Of a DNA stretch of 64,000 nucleotides, positions 55,118 through 64,000 are shown piece by piece (position 1 is the first letter of the stretch; each line of letters starts with the position of its first letter). Source of the DNA: Yersinia bercovieri ATCC 43970 (lineage in GTDB: Bacteria; Pseudomonadota; Gammaproteobacteria; Enterobacterales; Enterobacteriaceae). Made by a program: the position numbers and the translations under genes. Location: the NCBI RefSeq assembly GCF_013282745.1, contig NZ_CP054044.1:2108001-2172000 (forward strand). The letters run 5' to 3'. A model generated the notes under the pieces. The model saw only the letters and a list, made by a program, of their open reading frames with translations, was not told the DNA's origin and did not search any database.

Positions 55118-55147
55118 ATGACTCTACGTTGCCAAGGTAACGCATGA
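55118..55147 (+). other. Nine-codon ORF overlapping the ftsI start (ATGA)
   Basis: ATG-ACT-CTA-CGT-TGC-CAA-GGT-AAC-GCA-TGA; its stop overlaps the ftsI ATG by four bases (55144-55147). AAGGAATTA lies 10-18 bases upstream. The AAGG within it also serves as SD for ftsI. It may couple translation, or may be chance. Confidence 0.35.
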
Positions 55148-56907
55148 AAGCAGCGCGCCCCGGGAAGTTAAAGCGCCAAGAAGAACAAGCCAGCTTTATT
55201 AGCTGGCGTTTTGCGTTGCTGTGCGGCTGTATTTTATTGGCATTGATCGGATTGCTGCTGCGCACTGCCTATCTGCAAGTGATCAACCCTGACAAACTGG
55301 TGCGCGAGGGCGATATGCGCTCGCTGCGGGTACAAGCAGTGCCAACAGCTCGTGGCATGATCAGCGACCGTTCAGGCCGTCCATTGGCAGTTAGCGTGCC
55401 AGTTAATGCAGTTTGGGCCGACCCGAAAGAGCTTACCGAGCGCGGCGGCATTACGCTGGATACGCGCTGGAAAGCGCTGTCTGATGCACTGGAAATCCCG
55501 CTAGATCAATTGGCAACGCGAATAAATGCCAATCCAAAAGGGCGCTTTGTCTATTTGGCCCGTCAGGTTAACCCCGCCATTGGCGACTATATCCACAAGC
55601 TGAAATTACCCGGCATCTATTTGCGCCAAGAGTCCCGCCGCTACTATCCAGCAGGCCAGGTGATGGCTCACATTATTGGCGTAACCAATATTGATAGCCA
55701 AGGCATTGAAGGCGTAGAGAAAAGTTTTGACCGCTGGCTCACTGGGCAGCCCGGCGAGCGTACGGTGCGCAAAGACCGCTATGGGCGCGTCATTGAGGAT
55801 ATCTCCTCTGTTGATAGTCAGGCGGCACATAATCTGGTGTTGAGTGTTGATGAGCGCTTGCAGGCACTGGTGTATCGTGAACTGAACAATGCGGTGGCAT
55901 TCAACAAAGCAGAATCAGGTACGGCGGTGTTGGTGGATGTGAATACCGGCGAAGTGCTGGCGATGGCGAACAGCCCGTCCTACAACCCGAATAACCTGAC
56001 CGGTACGCCGAAAGATGCCATGCGTAACCGGGCAATAACCGATATTTTTGAACCCGGCTCGACAGTTAAGCCAATGGTAGTCATGACGGCATTGCAGCAC
56101 GGCGTAGTGAAAGAGAACAGCGTGCTGAACACCTTGCCGTACTTTGTTAACGGTCACCAGATTAAAGACGTGGCCCGTTACGCAGAGCTATCCGTGACCG
56201 GGATCTTGCAGAAGTCGAGTAACGTCGGTGTTTCTAAACTGGCGTTAGCGATGCCATCCTCAGCGTTAGTAGATACTTACTCACGGTTTGGGTTTGGGAA
56301 AGCGACCAATTTGGGGTTGGTCGGAGAGAGCAGTGGCTTATATCCTAAAAAACAACGGTGGTCTGACATAGAGAGGGCCACCTTCTCTTTCGGCTACGGG
56401 CTAATGGTAACACCGTTACAACTAGCGCGAGTCTATGCAACCATCGGCAGCATGGGGATCTATCGCCCGCTGTCGATCACCAAAGTTGACCCGCCAGTAG
56501 CTGGTGAGCGCATTTTCCCTGAACCGCTGGTACGCACCGTGGTTCATATGATGGAGAGTGTGGCACTGCCCGGCGGCGGGGGCACCAAAGCGGCCATCAA
56601 AGGCTACCGTATTGCCATTAAAACCGGTACCGCCAAGAAAGTTGGCCCGGATGGCAAATATATGGACCGATACCTCGCTTACACCGCAGGCGTTGCGCCC
56701 GCGAGTAACCCTCGATTTGCTCTGGTTGTGGTCATCAATGACCCGCAGGCAGGGAAATATTACGGTGGTGCGGTTTCTGCACCGGTGTTTGGTGCCATCA
56801 TGGGGGGCGTATTGCGCACCATGAACATTGAACCCGATGCGTTACCCACTGGTGATAAAAGCGAATTAGTGATTAATACAAAAGAGGGTTCAGGTGGCAG
56901 ATCGTAA
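55144..56907 (+). CDS. ftsI: Peptidoglycan D,D-transpeptidase FtsI (PBP3)
   Basis: Septal transpeptidase that works with FtsW; target of several beta-lactams. It has 587 residues. An N-terminal anchor (about 19-46, [20 protein letters not shown]) is followed by a pedestal domain (about 60-230). The transpeptidase domain has the active serine S306 in [10 protein letters not shown] (SxxK), S358-S-N (SSN) and KTGTAKK (about residue 493). The start has AAGG 6 bases upstream. The last 14 bases overlap murE. The maturation tail is similar to that of E. coli. Confidence 0.97.
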   Translation: MKAARPGKLKRQEEQASFISWRFALLCGCILLALIGLLLRTAYLQVINPDKLVREGDMRSLRVQAVPTARGMISDRSGRPLAVSVPVNAVWADPKELTERGGITLDTRWKALSDALEIPLDQLATRINANPKGRFVYLARQVNPAIGDYIHKLKLPGIYLRQESRRYYPAGQVMAHIIGVTNIDSQGIEGVEKSFDRWLTGQPGERTVRKDRYGRVIEDISSVDSQAAHNLVLSVDERLQALVYRELNNAVAFNKAESGTAVLVDVNTGEVLAMANSPSYNPNNLTGTPKDAMRNRAITDIFEPGSTVKPMVVMTALQHGVVKENSVLNTLPYFVNGHQIKDVARYAELSVTGILQKSSNVGVSKLALAMPSSALVDTYSRFGFGKATNLGLVGESSGLYPKKQRWSDIERATFSFGYGLMVTPLQLARVYATIGSMGIYRPLSITKVDPPVAGERIFPEPLVRTVVHMMESVALPGGGGTKAAIKGYRIAIKTGTAKKVGPDGKYMDRYLAYTAGVAPASNPRFALVVVINDPQAGKYYGGAVSAPVFGAIMGGVLRTMNIEPDALPTGDKSELVINTKEGSGGRS

Positions 56908-58381
56908 CTTGCGCGATTTACTCGCTCCTTGGGGGCTAGACCTCCCGGAGCGTGCGCTACGGGAAATGACATTAGACAGCCGTGTTGCCGCTGCCGGGGA
57001 TCTGTTTGTTGCCATTGTTGGCCACCAGACGGACGGGCGTCGCTATATCCCACAAGCCATCGCACAAGGTGTGGCGGCAATTGTGGCCGAAGCCGATGGT
57101 GTGGCACCGGATGCCAGTGTTGCAGAGATACATGGCGTTCCTGTTATTTATTTGCGTAATTTGAATCAGCACTTATCCACGCTGGCGGGGCAGTTTTACC
57201 ATCAACCGGGCGCGGCACTCCGTTTGGTCGGCGTGACCGGGACTAACGGCAAAACCACCACTAGCCAATTATTGGCGCAGTGGAGCCAGGCGCTGGGCGA
57301 AACCAGTGCGGTGATGGGGACTGTCGGCAATGGTTTATTAGGGCAGGTGATTCCGACGGAAAACACCACCGGTTCAGCGGTTGATATCCAACATTTACTG
57401 CGCAATCTGGTCGATCAAGGGGCCACTTTTGCGGCGATGGAGGTCTCTTCCCACGGTTTGATTCAAAATCGCGTCGCCGCATTGCCGTTTGCCGCCGCAG
57501 TGTTCACTAACTTGAGCCGCGATCACCTGGATTACCACGGCAATATGGCGAGTTACGAGGCGGCAAAATGGTTGCTGTTCTCCACCCATCAATCCGAACA
57601 CAAAATTATCAATGCTGATGACGAAGTCGGCCGCCGCTGGCTAAGCCAGTTGCCACAAGCTGTCGCCGTCAGCATGGAAGGTCATCTCCCTGCGGGCTGG
57701 AAAGGCCCGTGGTTATCCGCCAGTCAGGTGGAGTATCACGATAATGGCGCGAATATCACCTTTGGCTCCAGTTGGGGTGAAGGCCAGATAGAGAGCCGCC
57801 TGATGGGGGCATTTAACGTCAGTAACTTGCTGGTAGCACTGTCAACGCTGCTCTCGTTGGGCTACCCATTAGCACAGCTTTTAGCCGCTGCCCCTCATCT
57901 GCAACCGGTTTGCGGGCGGATGGAAGTATTTAACGCGCCGGGTAAACCTACGGTCGTGGTGGATTATGCCCATACGCCGGATGCGCTGGAAAAAGCGCTG
58001 GCAGCAGCCCGTTTACATTGTAAAGGGCAGTTGTGGTGTGTGTTTGGTTGCGGTGGTGATCGTGACAAAGGTAAGCGCCCACTTATGGGCGGCATCGCGG
58101 AACAGCTAGCTGACCGTGTCGTCGTTACGGACGATAACCCACGTAGCGAAGAGCCGCAGGCAATTGTAGCCGATATCCTCAGCGGCTTACTGGATGCCGG
58201 ACATGCGCTGGCGATCCATGGTCGTGCTGAAGCGGTAACCAGTGCCATTATGCAAGCCAAAGAGGACGACGTTGTTCTGATCGCGGGCAAAGGACACGAA
58301 GATTATCAATTGGTTGGCAATCGCCGACTGGATTACTCCGACCGCGTCACTGTCGCGCGTCTGTTGGGGGTGGTGGCATGA
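56894..58381 (+). CDS. murE: UDP-MurNAc-L-Ala-D-Glu:meso-diaminopimelate ligase
   Basis: Adds the third stem residue, 495 residues. The start is GTG ([15 protein letters not shown]). P-loop [15 protein letters not shown] (about 114-128). The DNPRSEEP motif near residue 416 is the specificity signature for meso-diaminopimelate, consistent with Gram-negative murein and with dapB upstream. It also has [12 protein letters not shown] and GKGHEDYQ. Overlaps: 14 bases with ftsI and ATGA with murF. Confidence 0.97.
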   Translation: MADRNLRDLLAPWGLDLPERALREMTLDSRVAAAGDLFVAIVGHQTDGRRYIPQAIAQGVAAIVAEADGVAPDASVAEIHGVPVIYLRNLNQHLSTLAGQFYHQPGAALRLVGVTGTNGKTTTSQLLAQWSQALGETSAVMGTVGNGLLGQVIPTENTTGSAVDIQHLLRNLVDQGATFAAMEVSSHGLIQNRVAALPFAAAVFTNLSRDHLDYHGNMASYEAAKWLLFSTHQSEHKIINADDEVGRRWLSQLPQAVAVSMEGHLPAGWKGPWLSASQVEYHDNGANITFGSSWGEGQIESRLMGAFNVSNLLVALSTLLSLGYPLAQLLAAAPHLQPVCGRMEVFNAPGKPTVVVDYAHTPDALEKALAAARLHCKGQLWCVFGCGGDRDKGKRPLMGGIAEQLADRVVVTDDNPRSEEPQAIVADILSGLLDAGHALAIHGRAEAVTSAIMQAKEDDVVLIAGKGHEDYQLVGNRRLDYSDRVTVARLLGVVA

Positions 58382-59754
58382 TTAAAGTCTCGCTGCATTT
58401 CTTGTCCGAGCTGCTTAACGCCGAGCTTATTGCCACTGATAAAGGTGGCAATCACCTCGAGATCACCGAAGTGACCATTGATACCCGTAAGGTCACGGCT
58501 GGCTGTCTGTTTGTGGCGCTGAAAGGCGAGCGTTTTGATGGGCATGATTTCGCAGAAGATGCTGTTACCGCTGGTGCTGGCGCTTTGCTGGTAAGTAAAC
58601 GCTTACTGGTGGGGGCACCACAATTAGTGGTTAAAGACACTCGTCTGGCGCTGGGGCAGTTTGCGGCCTGGGTTCGCCAGCAGGTGCCTGCTCGCGTGGT
58701 GGCCTTAACCGGCTCATCAGGTAAAACCTCAGTCAAAGAGATGACGGCTGCGATTTTGCGCCAATGCGGCAAGGTGCTGTATACCGCCGGCAACTTTAAT
58801 AATGATATCGGAGTGCCGCTGACTCTGCTGCGTTTGACGCCAGAATATGATTTTGCGGTTATTGAATTGGGTGCTAACCATGTGGGTGAAATTGCCTACA
58901 CCACGGATTTAAGCCGCCCGGAAAGCGCCTTGGTTAACAATTTAGCCGCCGCGCATCTGGAAGGTTTTGGCTCTCTGGCCGGCGTGGCGCAAGCCAAAGG
59001 CGAGATTTTTGCTGGATTGCCAGCTAACGGCACCGCAATTATTAATGCTGACAGCAACGACTGGCCTCACTGGCAGGAAACTCTGCATAACAAGCGGGTC
59101 TGGCGTTTTGCTCCTCAGGCAGCAGAAGATATCGATTTTTATGCCACTGACGTGCAAATCACCCCGCAGGCGACGCATTTCACTCTGCACTCGCCATTTG
59201 GCACTGTCGCCATTGAGCTGCCACTGCCGGGGCGACATAACATCGCCAATGGGCTAGCCGCTGCGGCACTAGCTATGTCGGTTGGCGCTGATTTAGCGGC
59301 GGTTCGTCAGGGGCTGATGCAGTTACAGGCCGTACCGGGGCGGCTATTCCCCATTCAACTCGCCGCTGGCAAGTTGCTGCTGGATGACACTTACAACGCC
59401 AATGTGGGTTCCATGACCGCAGCGGCGCAGGTGCTGGCTGAAATGCCGGGCTACCGTGTCATGGTGGTTGGCGATATGGGTGAGTTGGGCGATACCGCGA
59501 TTGATTGCCATCGTCAGGTCGGTGAAGCCGCGAAACAGGCGGGTATCGATAAAGTGCTGAGTGTTGGCACGTTAAGTCAGACACTCAGCGACGCTAGCGG
59601 TAACGGCGAACATTTTCAGGATAAGAGCGCATTGGCAGCCCGCGTTAGCGAACTGCTGAGCGAACATCCGGTTATCACAGTTTTAATTAAAGGTTCACGT
59701 AGCGCCGCCATGGAAAATGTCGTGCGTGCGTTACAGGAGAAGGCATCATGTTAG
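58378..59754 (+). CDS. murF: UDP-MurNAc-tripeptide:D-alanyl-D-alanine ligase
   Basis: Completes the UDP-MurNAc-pentapeptide, 458 residues. P-loop [16 protein letters not shown] (about 105-120). Central-domain motifs are [13 protein letters not shown] and [16 protein letters not shown]-terminal motifs are [20 protein letters not shown] and [12 protein letters not shown]. It overlaps murE by four bases and mraY by seven. Confidence 0.97.
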   Translation: MIKVSLHFLSELLNAELIATDKGGNHLEITEVTIDTRKVTAGCLFVALKGERFDGHDFAEDAVTAGAGALLVSKRLLVGAPQLVVKDTRLALGQFAAWVRQQVPARVVALTGSSGKTSVKEMTAAILRQCGKVLYTAGNFNNDIGVPLTLLRLTPEYDFAVIELGANHVGEIAYTTDLSRPESALVNNLAAAHLEGFGSLAGVAQAKGEIFAGLPANGTAIINADSNDWPHWQETLHNKRVWRFAPQAAEDIDFYATDVQITPQATHFTLHSPFGTVAIELPLPGRHNIANGLAAAALAMSVGADLAAVRQGLMQLQAVPGRLFPIQLAAGKLLLDDTYNANVGSMTAAAQVLAEMPGYRVMVVGDMGELGDTAIDCHRQVGEAAKQAGIDKVLSVGTLSQTLSDASGNGEHFQDKSALAARVSELLSEHPVITVLIKGSRSAAMENVVRALQEKASC

Positions 59755-60830
59755 TTTGGTTGGCTGAATATTTAGTGAAATTTTACTCGGGTTTTAACGT
59801 CTTTTCCTATTTGACGTTCCGAGCCATCGTCAGTCTGTTGACTGCATTAGTGATCTCATTGTGGATGGGGCCGCACCTGATTGCTTATTTGCAGAAGTTG
59901 CAGATTGGTCAGGTGGTGCGTAACGATGGGCCAGAGTCACATTTCAGTAAACGCGGCACGCCGACCATGGGCGGCCTGATGATTCTGTTCTCCATTACTA
60001 TTTCGGTTCTGATGTGGGCTTACCCATCCAACCCCTATGTCTGGTGTGTGCTATTCATTTTGGTGGGTTATGGCATCGTCGGTTTCATTGATGATTATCG
60101 TAAAGTGGTACGTAAAGACACCAAGGGCTTGATTGCCCGCTGGAAGTACTTCTGGCAGTCGATAATTGCACTGGCAGCGGCATTTGCGATGTATAGCATC
60201 GGCAAAGATACCCCAGCTACCGAGTTGGTGGTGCCCTTCTTCAAAGACATCATGCCGCAACTGGGCCTGCTCTATATCTTGCTGGCGTACTTCGTGATTG
60301 TCGGCACCAGCAACGCGGTCAACCTGACTGATGGACTGGATGGCCTGGCAATTATGCCGACCGTTTTCGTGGCGGGCGGCTTTGCACTGGTTGCCTGGGC
60401 GACCGGTAACGTGAATTTTGCGGCCTACCTGCATATTCCTTATCTGCGCCACGCGGGTGAACTAGTGATTGTTTGTACCGCCATTGTCGGCGCAGGGCTG
60501 GGTTTCCTCTGGTTTAACACCTATCCGGCTCAGGTCTTTATGGGGGACGTCGGCTCGTTGGCACTGGGCGGCGCACTCGGCACTATCGCCGTATTACTGC
60601 GCCAAGAGTTCTTATTAGTGATTATGGGCGGCGTGTTTGTGGTTGAAACACTGTCGGTCATCTTGCAGGTAGGGTCCTTTAAGTTACGTGGACAGCGCAT
60701 TTTCCGCATGGCGCCGATTCATCACCATTACGAACTTAAAGGCTGGCCGGAACCACGGGTGATCGTGCGCTTCTGGATTATTTCGCTGATGCTGGTGCTG
60801 ATTGGCCTGGCGACGCTGAAGGTACGGTAA
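59748..60830 (+). CDS. mraY: Phospho-MurNAc-pentapeptide translocase MraY
   Basis: Integral membrane enzyme that transfers phospho-MurNAc-pentapeptide to undecaprenyl phosphate, forming lipid I. It has 360 residues and ten membrane helices. Active-site loops are GTPTMGG (about 65-71), [17 protein letters not shown] (about 111-127), [13 protein letters not shown] (about 187-199) and the C-terminal [12 protein letters not shown] with three histidines. It starts inside murF. Confidence 0.97.
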   Translation: MLVWLAEYLVKFYSGFNVFSYLTFRAIVSLLTALVISLWMGPHLIAYLQKLQIGQVVRNDGPESHFSKRGTPTMGGLMILFSITISVLMWAYPSNPYVWCVLFILVGYGIVGFIDDYRKVVRKDTKGLIARWKYFWQSIIALAAAFAMYSIGKDTPATELVVPFFKDIMPQLGLLYILLAYFVIVGTSNAVNLTDGLDGLAIMPTVFVAGGFALVAWATGNVNFAAYLHIPYLRHAGELVIVCTAIVGAGLGFLWFNTYPAQVFMGDVGSLALGGALGTIAVLLRQEFLLVIMGGVFVVETLSVILQVGSFKLRGQRIFRMAPIHHHYELKGWPEPRVIVRFWIISLMLVLIGLATLKVR

Positions 60831-60832
60831 TT

Positions 60833-62149
60833 ATGGTTGATTATCAGGGTAAAAAAGTGGTCATTATCGGGCTGGGGCTAACCGGCCTCTCCTGCGTTGA
60901 TTTCTTTATGGCGCGCGGTGTGACGCCACGTGTGATGGATACCCGAATCAACCCTGCTGGGCTGGATAAATTACCCGAAAATATCGAACGCCATGTGGGT
61001 GATTTGAATGCGCAGTGGCTGCTAGAGGCCGATTTGATTGTCGCCAGCCCCGGTATTGCACTGGCGCATCCGGCGTTAAGTGATGCCGCTGATGCGGGCG
61101 TTGAAATTGTCGGTGATATCGAACTGTTCTGCCGTGAGAATCAAGTACCGGTGGTAGCGATTACTGGCTCTAATGGCAAAAGCACTGTGACCACGTTGGT
61201 AGGCGAGATGGCAAAAGCGGCGGGTTGGCAGGTTGGCGTCGGTGGCAACATCGGCGTTCCGGCCCTCACGCTGTTGAAACAAGAGAACCAATTGGTGGTG
61301 CTAGAGCTGTCCAGCTTCCAGTTGGAAACCACCTCGAGCTTGCGGGCCAGTGCGGCCACCATACTGAACGTGACGGAGGATCACACTGATCGTTATCCGT
61401 TCGGTTTGCAGCAATATCGCGCAGCTAAACTGCGGGTGTATGAAAACGCTAAAGTTTGTGTCGTGAATGCCGATGACGCGCTGACGATGCCCGTGCGTGG
61501 TGCTGATAGCCGCTGTATCAGCTTTGGGGTCGATGTAGGTGATTACCACCTCAACAAGCAGCAGGGCGAAATTTGGCTGCGAGTACGGGGTGAGAAAGTG
61601 TTGAATACCCGTGAGATGAAACTCACCGGGCGTCATAACTACACCAATGCGCTGGCGGCGTTGGCGCTGGCTGATGCTGTGGGTATCCCGCGCTCATCTA
61701 GCTTGACAGCATTGACGACATTTACCGGTCTGCCGCACCGCTTCCAACTGGTGTTTGAGCACAATGGCGTGCGCTGGATTAATGATTCGAAAGCCACCAA
61801 TGTGGGCAGCACTGAAGCGGCGTTAGATGGCTTACAGGTGGATGGCACCTTGCATTTATTGCTGGGCGGCGATGGTAAATCCGCTGATTTCTCTGGCTTG
61901 ACGCGCTTTTTGCAGGGCGACCACATCAAGATTTACTGCTTTGGCCGTGATGGTGACGAACTGGCTGAACTGCGCCCTGAGGTCTCCCAACTGACCGAGA
62001 CAATGGAGCAGGCAATGGTACTGCTGTCGAAGAGCCTGGCACCGGGTGACATGGTGTTGTTGTCACCCGCTTGCGCCAGTCTGGACCAATTCCGCAGCTT
62101 CGAGCAACGTGGTGATGAGTTTGCTCGTTTGGCAGAGGAGTTGGGCTGA
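60833..62149 (+). CDS. murD: UDP-MurNAc-L-alanine:D-glutamate ligase
   Basis: Adds D-Glu to UDP-MurNAc-L-Ala, 438 residues. An N-terminal Rossmann-like domain ([17 protein letters not shown]) is followed by the P-loop [18 protein letters not shown] (about 109-126). The central motif [13 protein letters not shown] and the C-terminal [17 protein letters not shown] and [13 protein letters not shown] follow. It begins 2 bases past the mraY stop and shares one base with ftsW. Confidence 0.97.
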   Translation: MVDYQGKKVVIIGLGLTGLSCVDFFMARGVTPRVMDTRINPAGLDKLPENIERHVGDLNAQWLLEADLIVASPGIALAHPALSDAADAGVEIVGDIELFCRENQVPVVAITGSNGKSTVTTLVGEMAKAAGWQVGVGGNIGVPALTLLKQENQLVVLELSSFQLETTSSLRASAATILNVTEDHTDRYPFGLQQYRAAKLRVYENAKVCVVNADDALTMPVRGADSRCISFGVDVGDYHLNKQQGEIWLRVRGEKVLNTREMKLTGRHNYTNALAALALADAVGIPRSSSLTALTTFTGLPHRFQLVFEHNGVRWINDSKATNVGSTEAALDGLQVDGTLHLLLGGDGKSADFSGLTRFLQGDHIKIYCFGRDGDELAELRPEVSQLTETMEQAMVLLSKSLAPGDMVLLSPACASLDQFRSFEQRGDEFARLAEELG

Positions 62150-63351
62150 TGCGCATGCCGGGGCTAGGGCTGTTTAATACCCTAAAGCATTTTGTGATGG
62201 GATCGCGGGAGAGCGACACCACCAGTATGGTGCTTTACGACAGAACCTTGCTGTGGCTGACATTCGGTTTGGCGATTATCGGTTTTGTGATGGTGACATC
62301 GGCTTCAATGCCGATTGGTCAGCGTCTGGCCAGTGACCCATTCCTGTTCGCTAAACGTGACGCGCTCTATTTGGCGCTAGCGTTCGGTCTGTCACTGGTG
62401 ACGTTGCGCATCCCGATGGCGGTCTGGCAGCGCTACAGCAATGTTATGTTATTGATTTCGCTGGTAATGCTGCTGGTGGTATTGGTTGTGGGTAGCTCGG
62501 TCAACGGGGCATCACGCTGGATTGCTTTGGGGCCGCTACGTATTCAGCCGGCAGAGTTATCCAAGCTGTCGCTCTTTTGTTATCTGGCGAGCTATTTGGT
62601 ACGTAAGGTTGAGGAGGTACGCAGCAACTTTTGGGGCTTCTGTAAACCGATGGGTGTGATGGTCATTCTGGCGGTGTTACTGCTGGCGCAGCCCGATTTA
62701 GGCACCGTGGTGGTGCTGTTTGTTACCACACTGGCGATGCTATTTTTGGCTGGAGCCAAAATGTGGCAGTTTCTGGCGATTATCGGTTCCGGTGTCTTTG
62801 CGGTTTGTCTGCTGATTGTTGCCGAACCCTACCGTATGCGCCGTGTTACCTCGTTCTGGAATCCGTGGGCTGATCCGTTCGGCAGCGGGTATCAGTTAAC
62901 CCAGTCGCTGATGGCTTTTGGGCGCGGTGAGTTCTGGGGGCAGGGCCTGGGGAATTCAGTGCAGAAACTGGAGTATTTACCGGAAGCGCATACCGACTTC
63001 ATTTTCTCGATTTTAGGTGAAGAACTCGGGTATTTCGGTGTGGTTCTTGCATTGTTAATGGTATTCTTCGTCGCTTTTCGTGCTATGTCCATTGGGCGTC
63101 GCGCATTAGAGATAGATCAGCGATTTTCTGGCTTTTTGGCCTGTTCGATTGGCGTCTGGTTTAGTTTTCAGGCACTGGTTAACGTTGGGGCTGCGGCTGG
63201 GATGTTGCCGACCAAAGGTTTGACATTGCCACTGATCAGTTACGGTGGTTCGAGCCTGATTATTATGTCAACCGCGATAGTGCTGTTGTTACGTATTGAT
63301 TTTGAAACACGTTTGGCAAAAGCCCAGGCGTTTGTAAGGAGTGCCCGATGA
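62149..63351 (+). CDS. ftsW: Peptidoglycan glycosyltransferase FtsW
   Basis: SEDS-family septal glycan polymerase, partner of FtsI; 400 residues with ten membrane helices. Family marks: [21 protein letters not shown] (about 121-141), the loop [15 protein letters not shown] with the catalytic acidic residue, and the C-terminal [20 protein letters not shown]. Its N-terminus ([19 protein letters not shown]) is cytoplasmic. It overlaps murD by one base and murG by four. Confidence 0.97.
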   Translation: MRMPGLGLFNTLKHFVMGSRESDTTSMVLYDRTLLWLTFGLAIIGFVMVTSASMPIGQRLASDPFLFAKRDALYLALAFGLSLVTLRIPMAVWQRYSNVMLLISLVMLLVVLVVGSSVNGASRWIALGPLRIQPAELSKLSLFCYLASYLVRKVEEVRSNFWGFCKPMGVMVILAVLLLAQPDLGTVVVLFVTTLAMLFLAGAKMWQFLAIIGSGVFAVCLLIVAEPYRMRRVTSFWNPWADPFGSGYQLTQSLMAFGRGEFWGQGLGNSVQKLEYLPEAHTDFIFSILGEELGYFGVVLALLMVFFVAFRAMSIGRRALEIDQRFSGFLACSIGVWFSFQALVNVGAAAGMLPTKGLTLPLISYGGSSLIIMSTAIVLLLRIDFETRLAKAQAFVRSAR

Positions 63352-64000
63352 GTGGCAAGACCAAGCGTTTAATGGTGATGGCCGGTGGTACTGGGGGGCA
63401 TGTCTTCCCCGGTTTGGCCGTGGCACATCATCTGATGGCGCAAGGCTGGCAGGTGCGTTGGTTAGGCACCGCAGACCGAATGGAAGCGTCATTGGTACCC
63501 CAACATGGCATTGAGATCGATTTTATCCAGATTTCTGGTTTGCGCGGCAAGGGGCTGATGGCTCAATTGACGGCACCGGTGCGAATTTATCGTGCGGTGC
63601 GTCAGGCGAAGAAAATCATGCGTGATTATCAGCCTGATGTAGTGCTGGGTATGGGGGGGTATGTTTCCGGCCCCGGTGGTTTGGCCGCCTGGCTGTGTGG
63701 TATCCCGGTGGTACTACATGAGCAAAACGGTATTGCGGGTTTGACCAACCGCTGGCTGGCGCGAATTGCGAAGCGAGTTTTGCAGGCATTTCCGGGCGCA
63801 TTCCCCGATGCAGATGTGGTAGGTAATCCGGTTCGCACCGATGTGTTGGCATTACCATTGCCAGCAGAGCGCTTGGCGGGCCGCGAGGGGCCGATTCGCG
63901 TATTGGTTATCGGTGGCAGTCAGGGCGCACGGGTACTGAATCAAACCATGCCGCAGGTTGCCGCGACACTGGGTGAGCAGGTCACTGTTTGGCATCAGGT
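63348..64000 (+). CDS. murG: Lipid II synthase MurG, N-terminal part (cut by window end)
   Basis: UDP-GlcNAc transferase making lipid II at the inner face of the membrane. The first 217 codons are present, with no stop before base 64000. The start ATGA overlaps the ftsW stop and has the SD AAGGAG. Motifs: the N-terminal G-loop [20 protein letters not shown] (about 10-29), [12 protein letters not shown] (about 99-110), [15 protein letters not shown] (about 124-138) and the second G-loop [12 protein letters not shown] (about 188-199). Enteric MurG is about 355 residues, so about 140 are outside. Confidence 0.97.
   Translation, partial: MSGKTKRLMVMAGGTGGHVFPGLAVAHHLMAQGWQVRWLGTADRMEASLVPQHGIEIDFIQISGLRGKGLMAQLTAPVRIYRAVRQAKKIMRDYQPDVVLGMGGYVSGPGGLAAWLCGIPVVLHEQNGIAGLTNRWLARIAKRVLQAFPGAFPDADVVGNPVRTDVLALPLPAERLAGREGPIRVLVIGGSQGARVLNQTMPQVAATLGEQVTVWHQ

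Overview
This window reads as chromosomal DNA of a Yersinia-type enterobacterium. The gene order is that of the enteric chromosome, the proteins resemble their E. coli counterparts closely and my memory of the Yersinia ones even more closely (for example PdxA starting MHNHN and LeuB starting MTKTYH), and a 166-bp palindromic miniature element of the kind known in yersiniae is present. Species cannot be fixed from sequence alone. There is no prophage, transposase, CRISPR array, tRNA or rRNA.

Layout, left to right. 1-3.0 kb: ileS (3' end)-lspA-fkpB-ispH. 3.4-9.1 kb: dapB, then carAB with its long control region (PurR-like site and two ARG boxes). 9.3-11.4 kb: a LysE-type exporter divergent from yjjPB. 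11.5-20 kb: folA, facing the envelope and housekeeping run apaH-apaG-rsmA-pdxA-surA-lptD, with djlA divergent from lptD. 20.1-21.1 kb: an AT-rich orphan gene whose start codon sits behind an A/U-rich hairpin. 21.3-27.4 kb: rluA, rapA, polB. 27.7-32.1 kb: yabI convergent on thiBPQ, which is headed by a TPP riboswitch. 32.1-38.7 kb: a sugar-phosphate-stress island: sgrR, divergent ybiY-ybiW (glycyl-radical activase and enzyme), the small RNA sgrS, and setA. 38.9-43.8 kb: leuLABCD on the minus strand with its attenuator. 44.7-50.5 kb: leuO, an acyl-CoA synthetase and ilvIH. 50.7-52.4 kb: cra, a palindromic element and alaE. 53.3-64 kb: the dcw (division and cell wall) cluster mraZ-rsmH-ftsL-ftsI-murE-murF-mraY-murD-ftsW-murG (cut off by the window end).

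The most interesting parts are regulatory. (1) ybiYW is embedded between sgrR and sgrS-setA, which suggests that a glycyl-radical enzyme acts on a stress-causing sugar phosphate under SgrR control. (2) SgrS carries a tandem 16-bp duplication, so the UGAGUA core of its ptsG-pairing seed occurs three times. (3) The thiB TPP riboswitch has about 150 nt inserted at the tip of its P3 arm, including a dispersed genomic repeat. (4) The orphan gene at 20-21 kb has an SD-sequestering hairpin that resembles an RNA thermometer.

Three families of short dispersed repeats occur. Family A (two copies) and the single family C copy lie between convergent gene ends. Family B (two copies) lies in the 5' regions of polB and thiB. 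Start codons were chosen by family length and Shine-Dalgarno position, so several genes begin inside the longest possible reading frame. All functional statements are by recognition from memory; no database search was possible.
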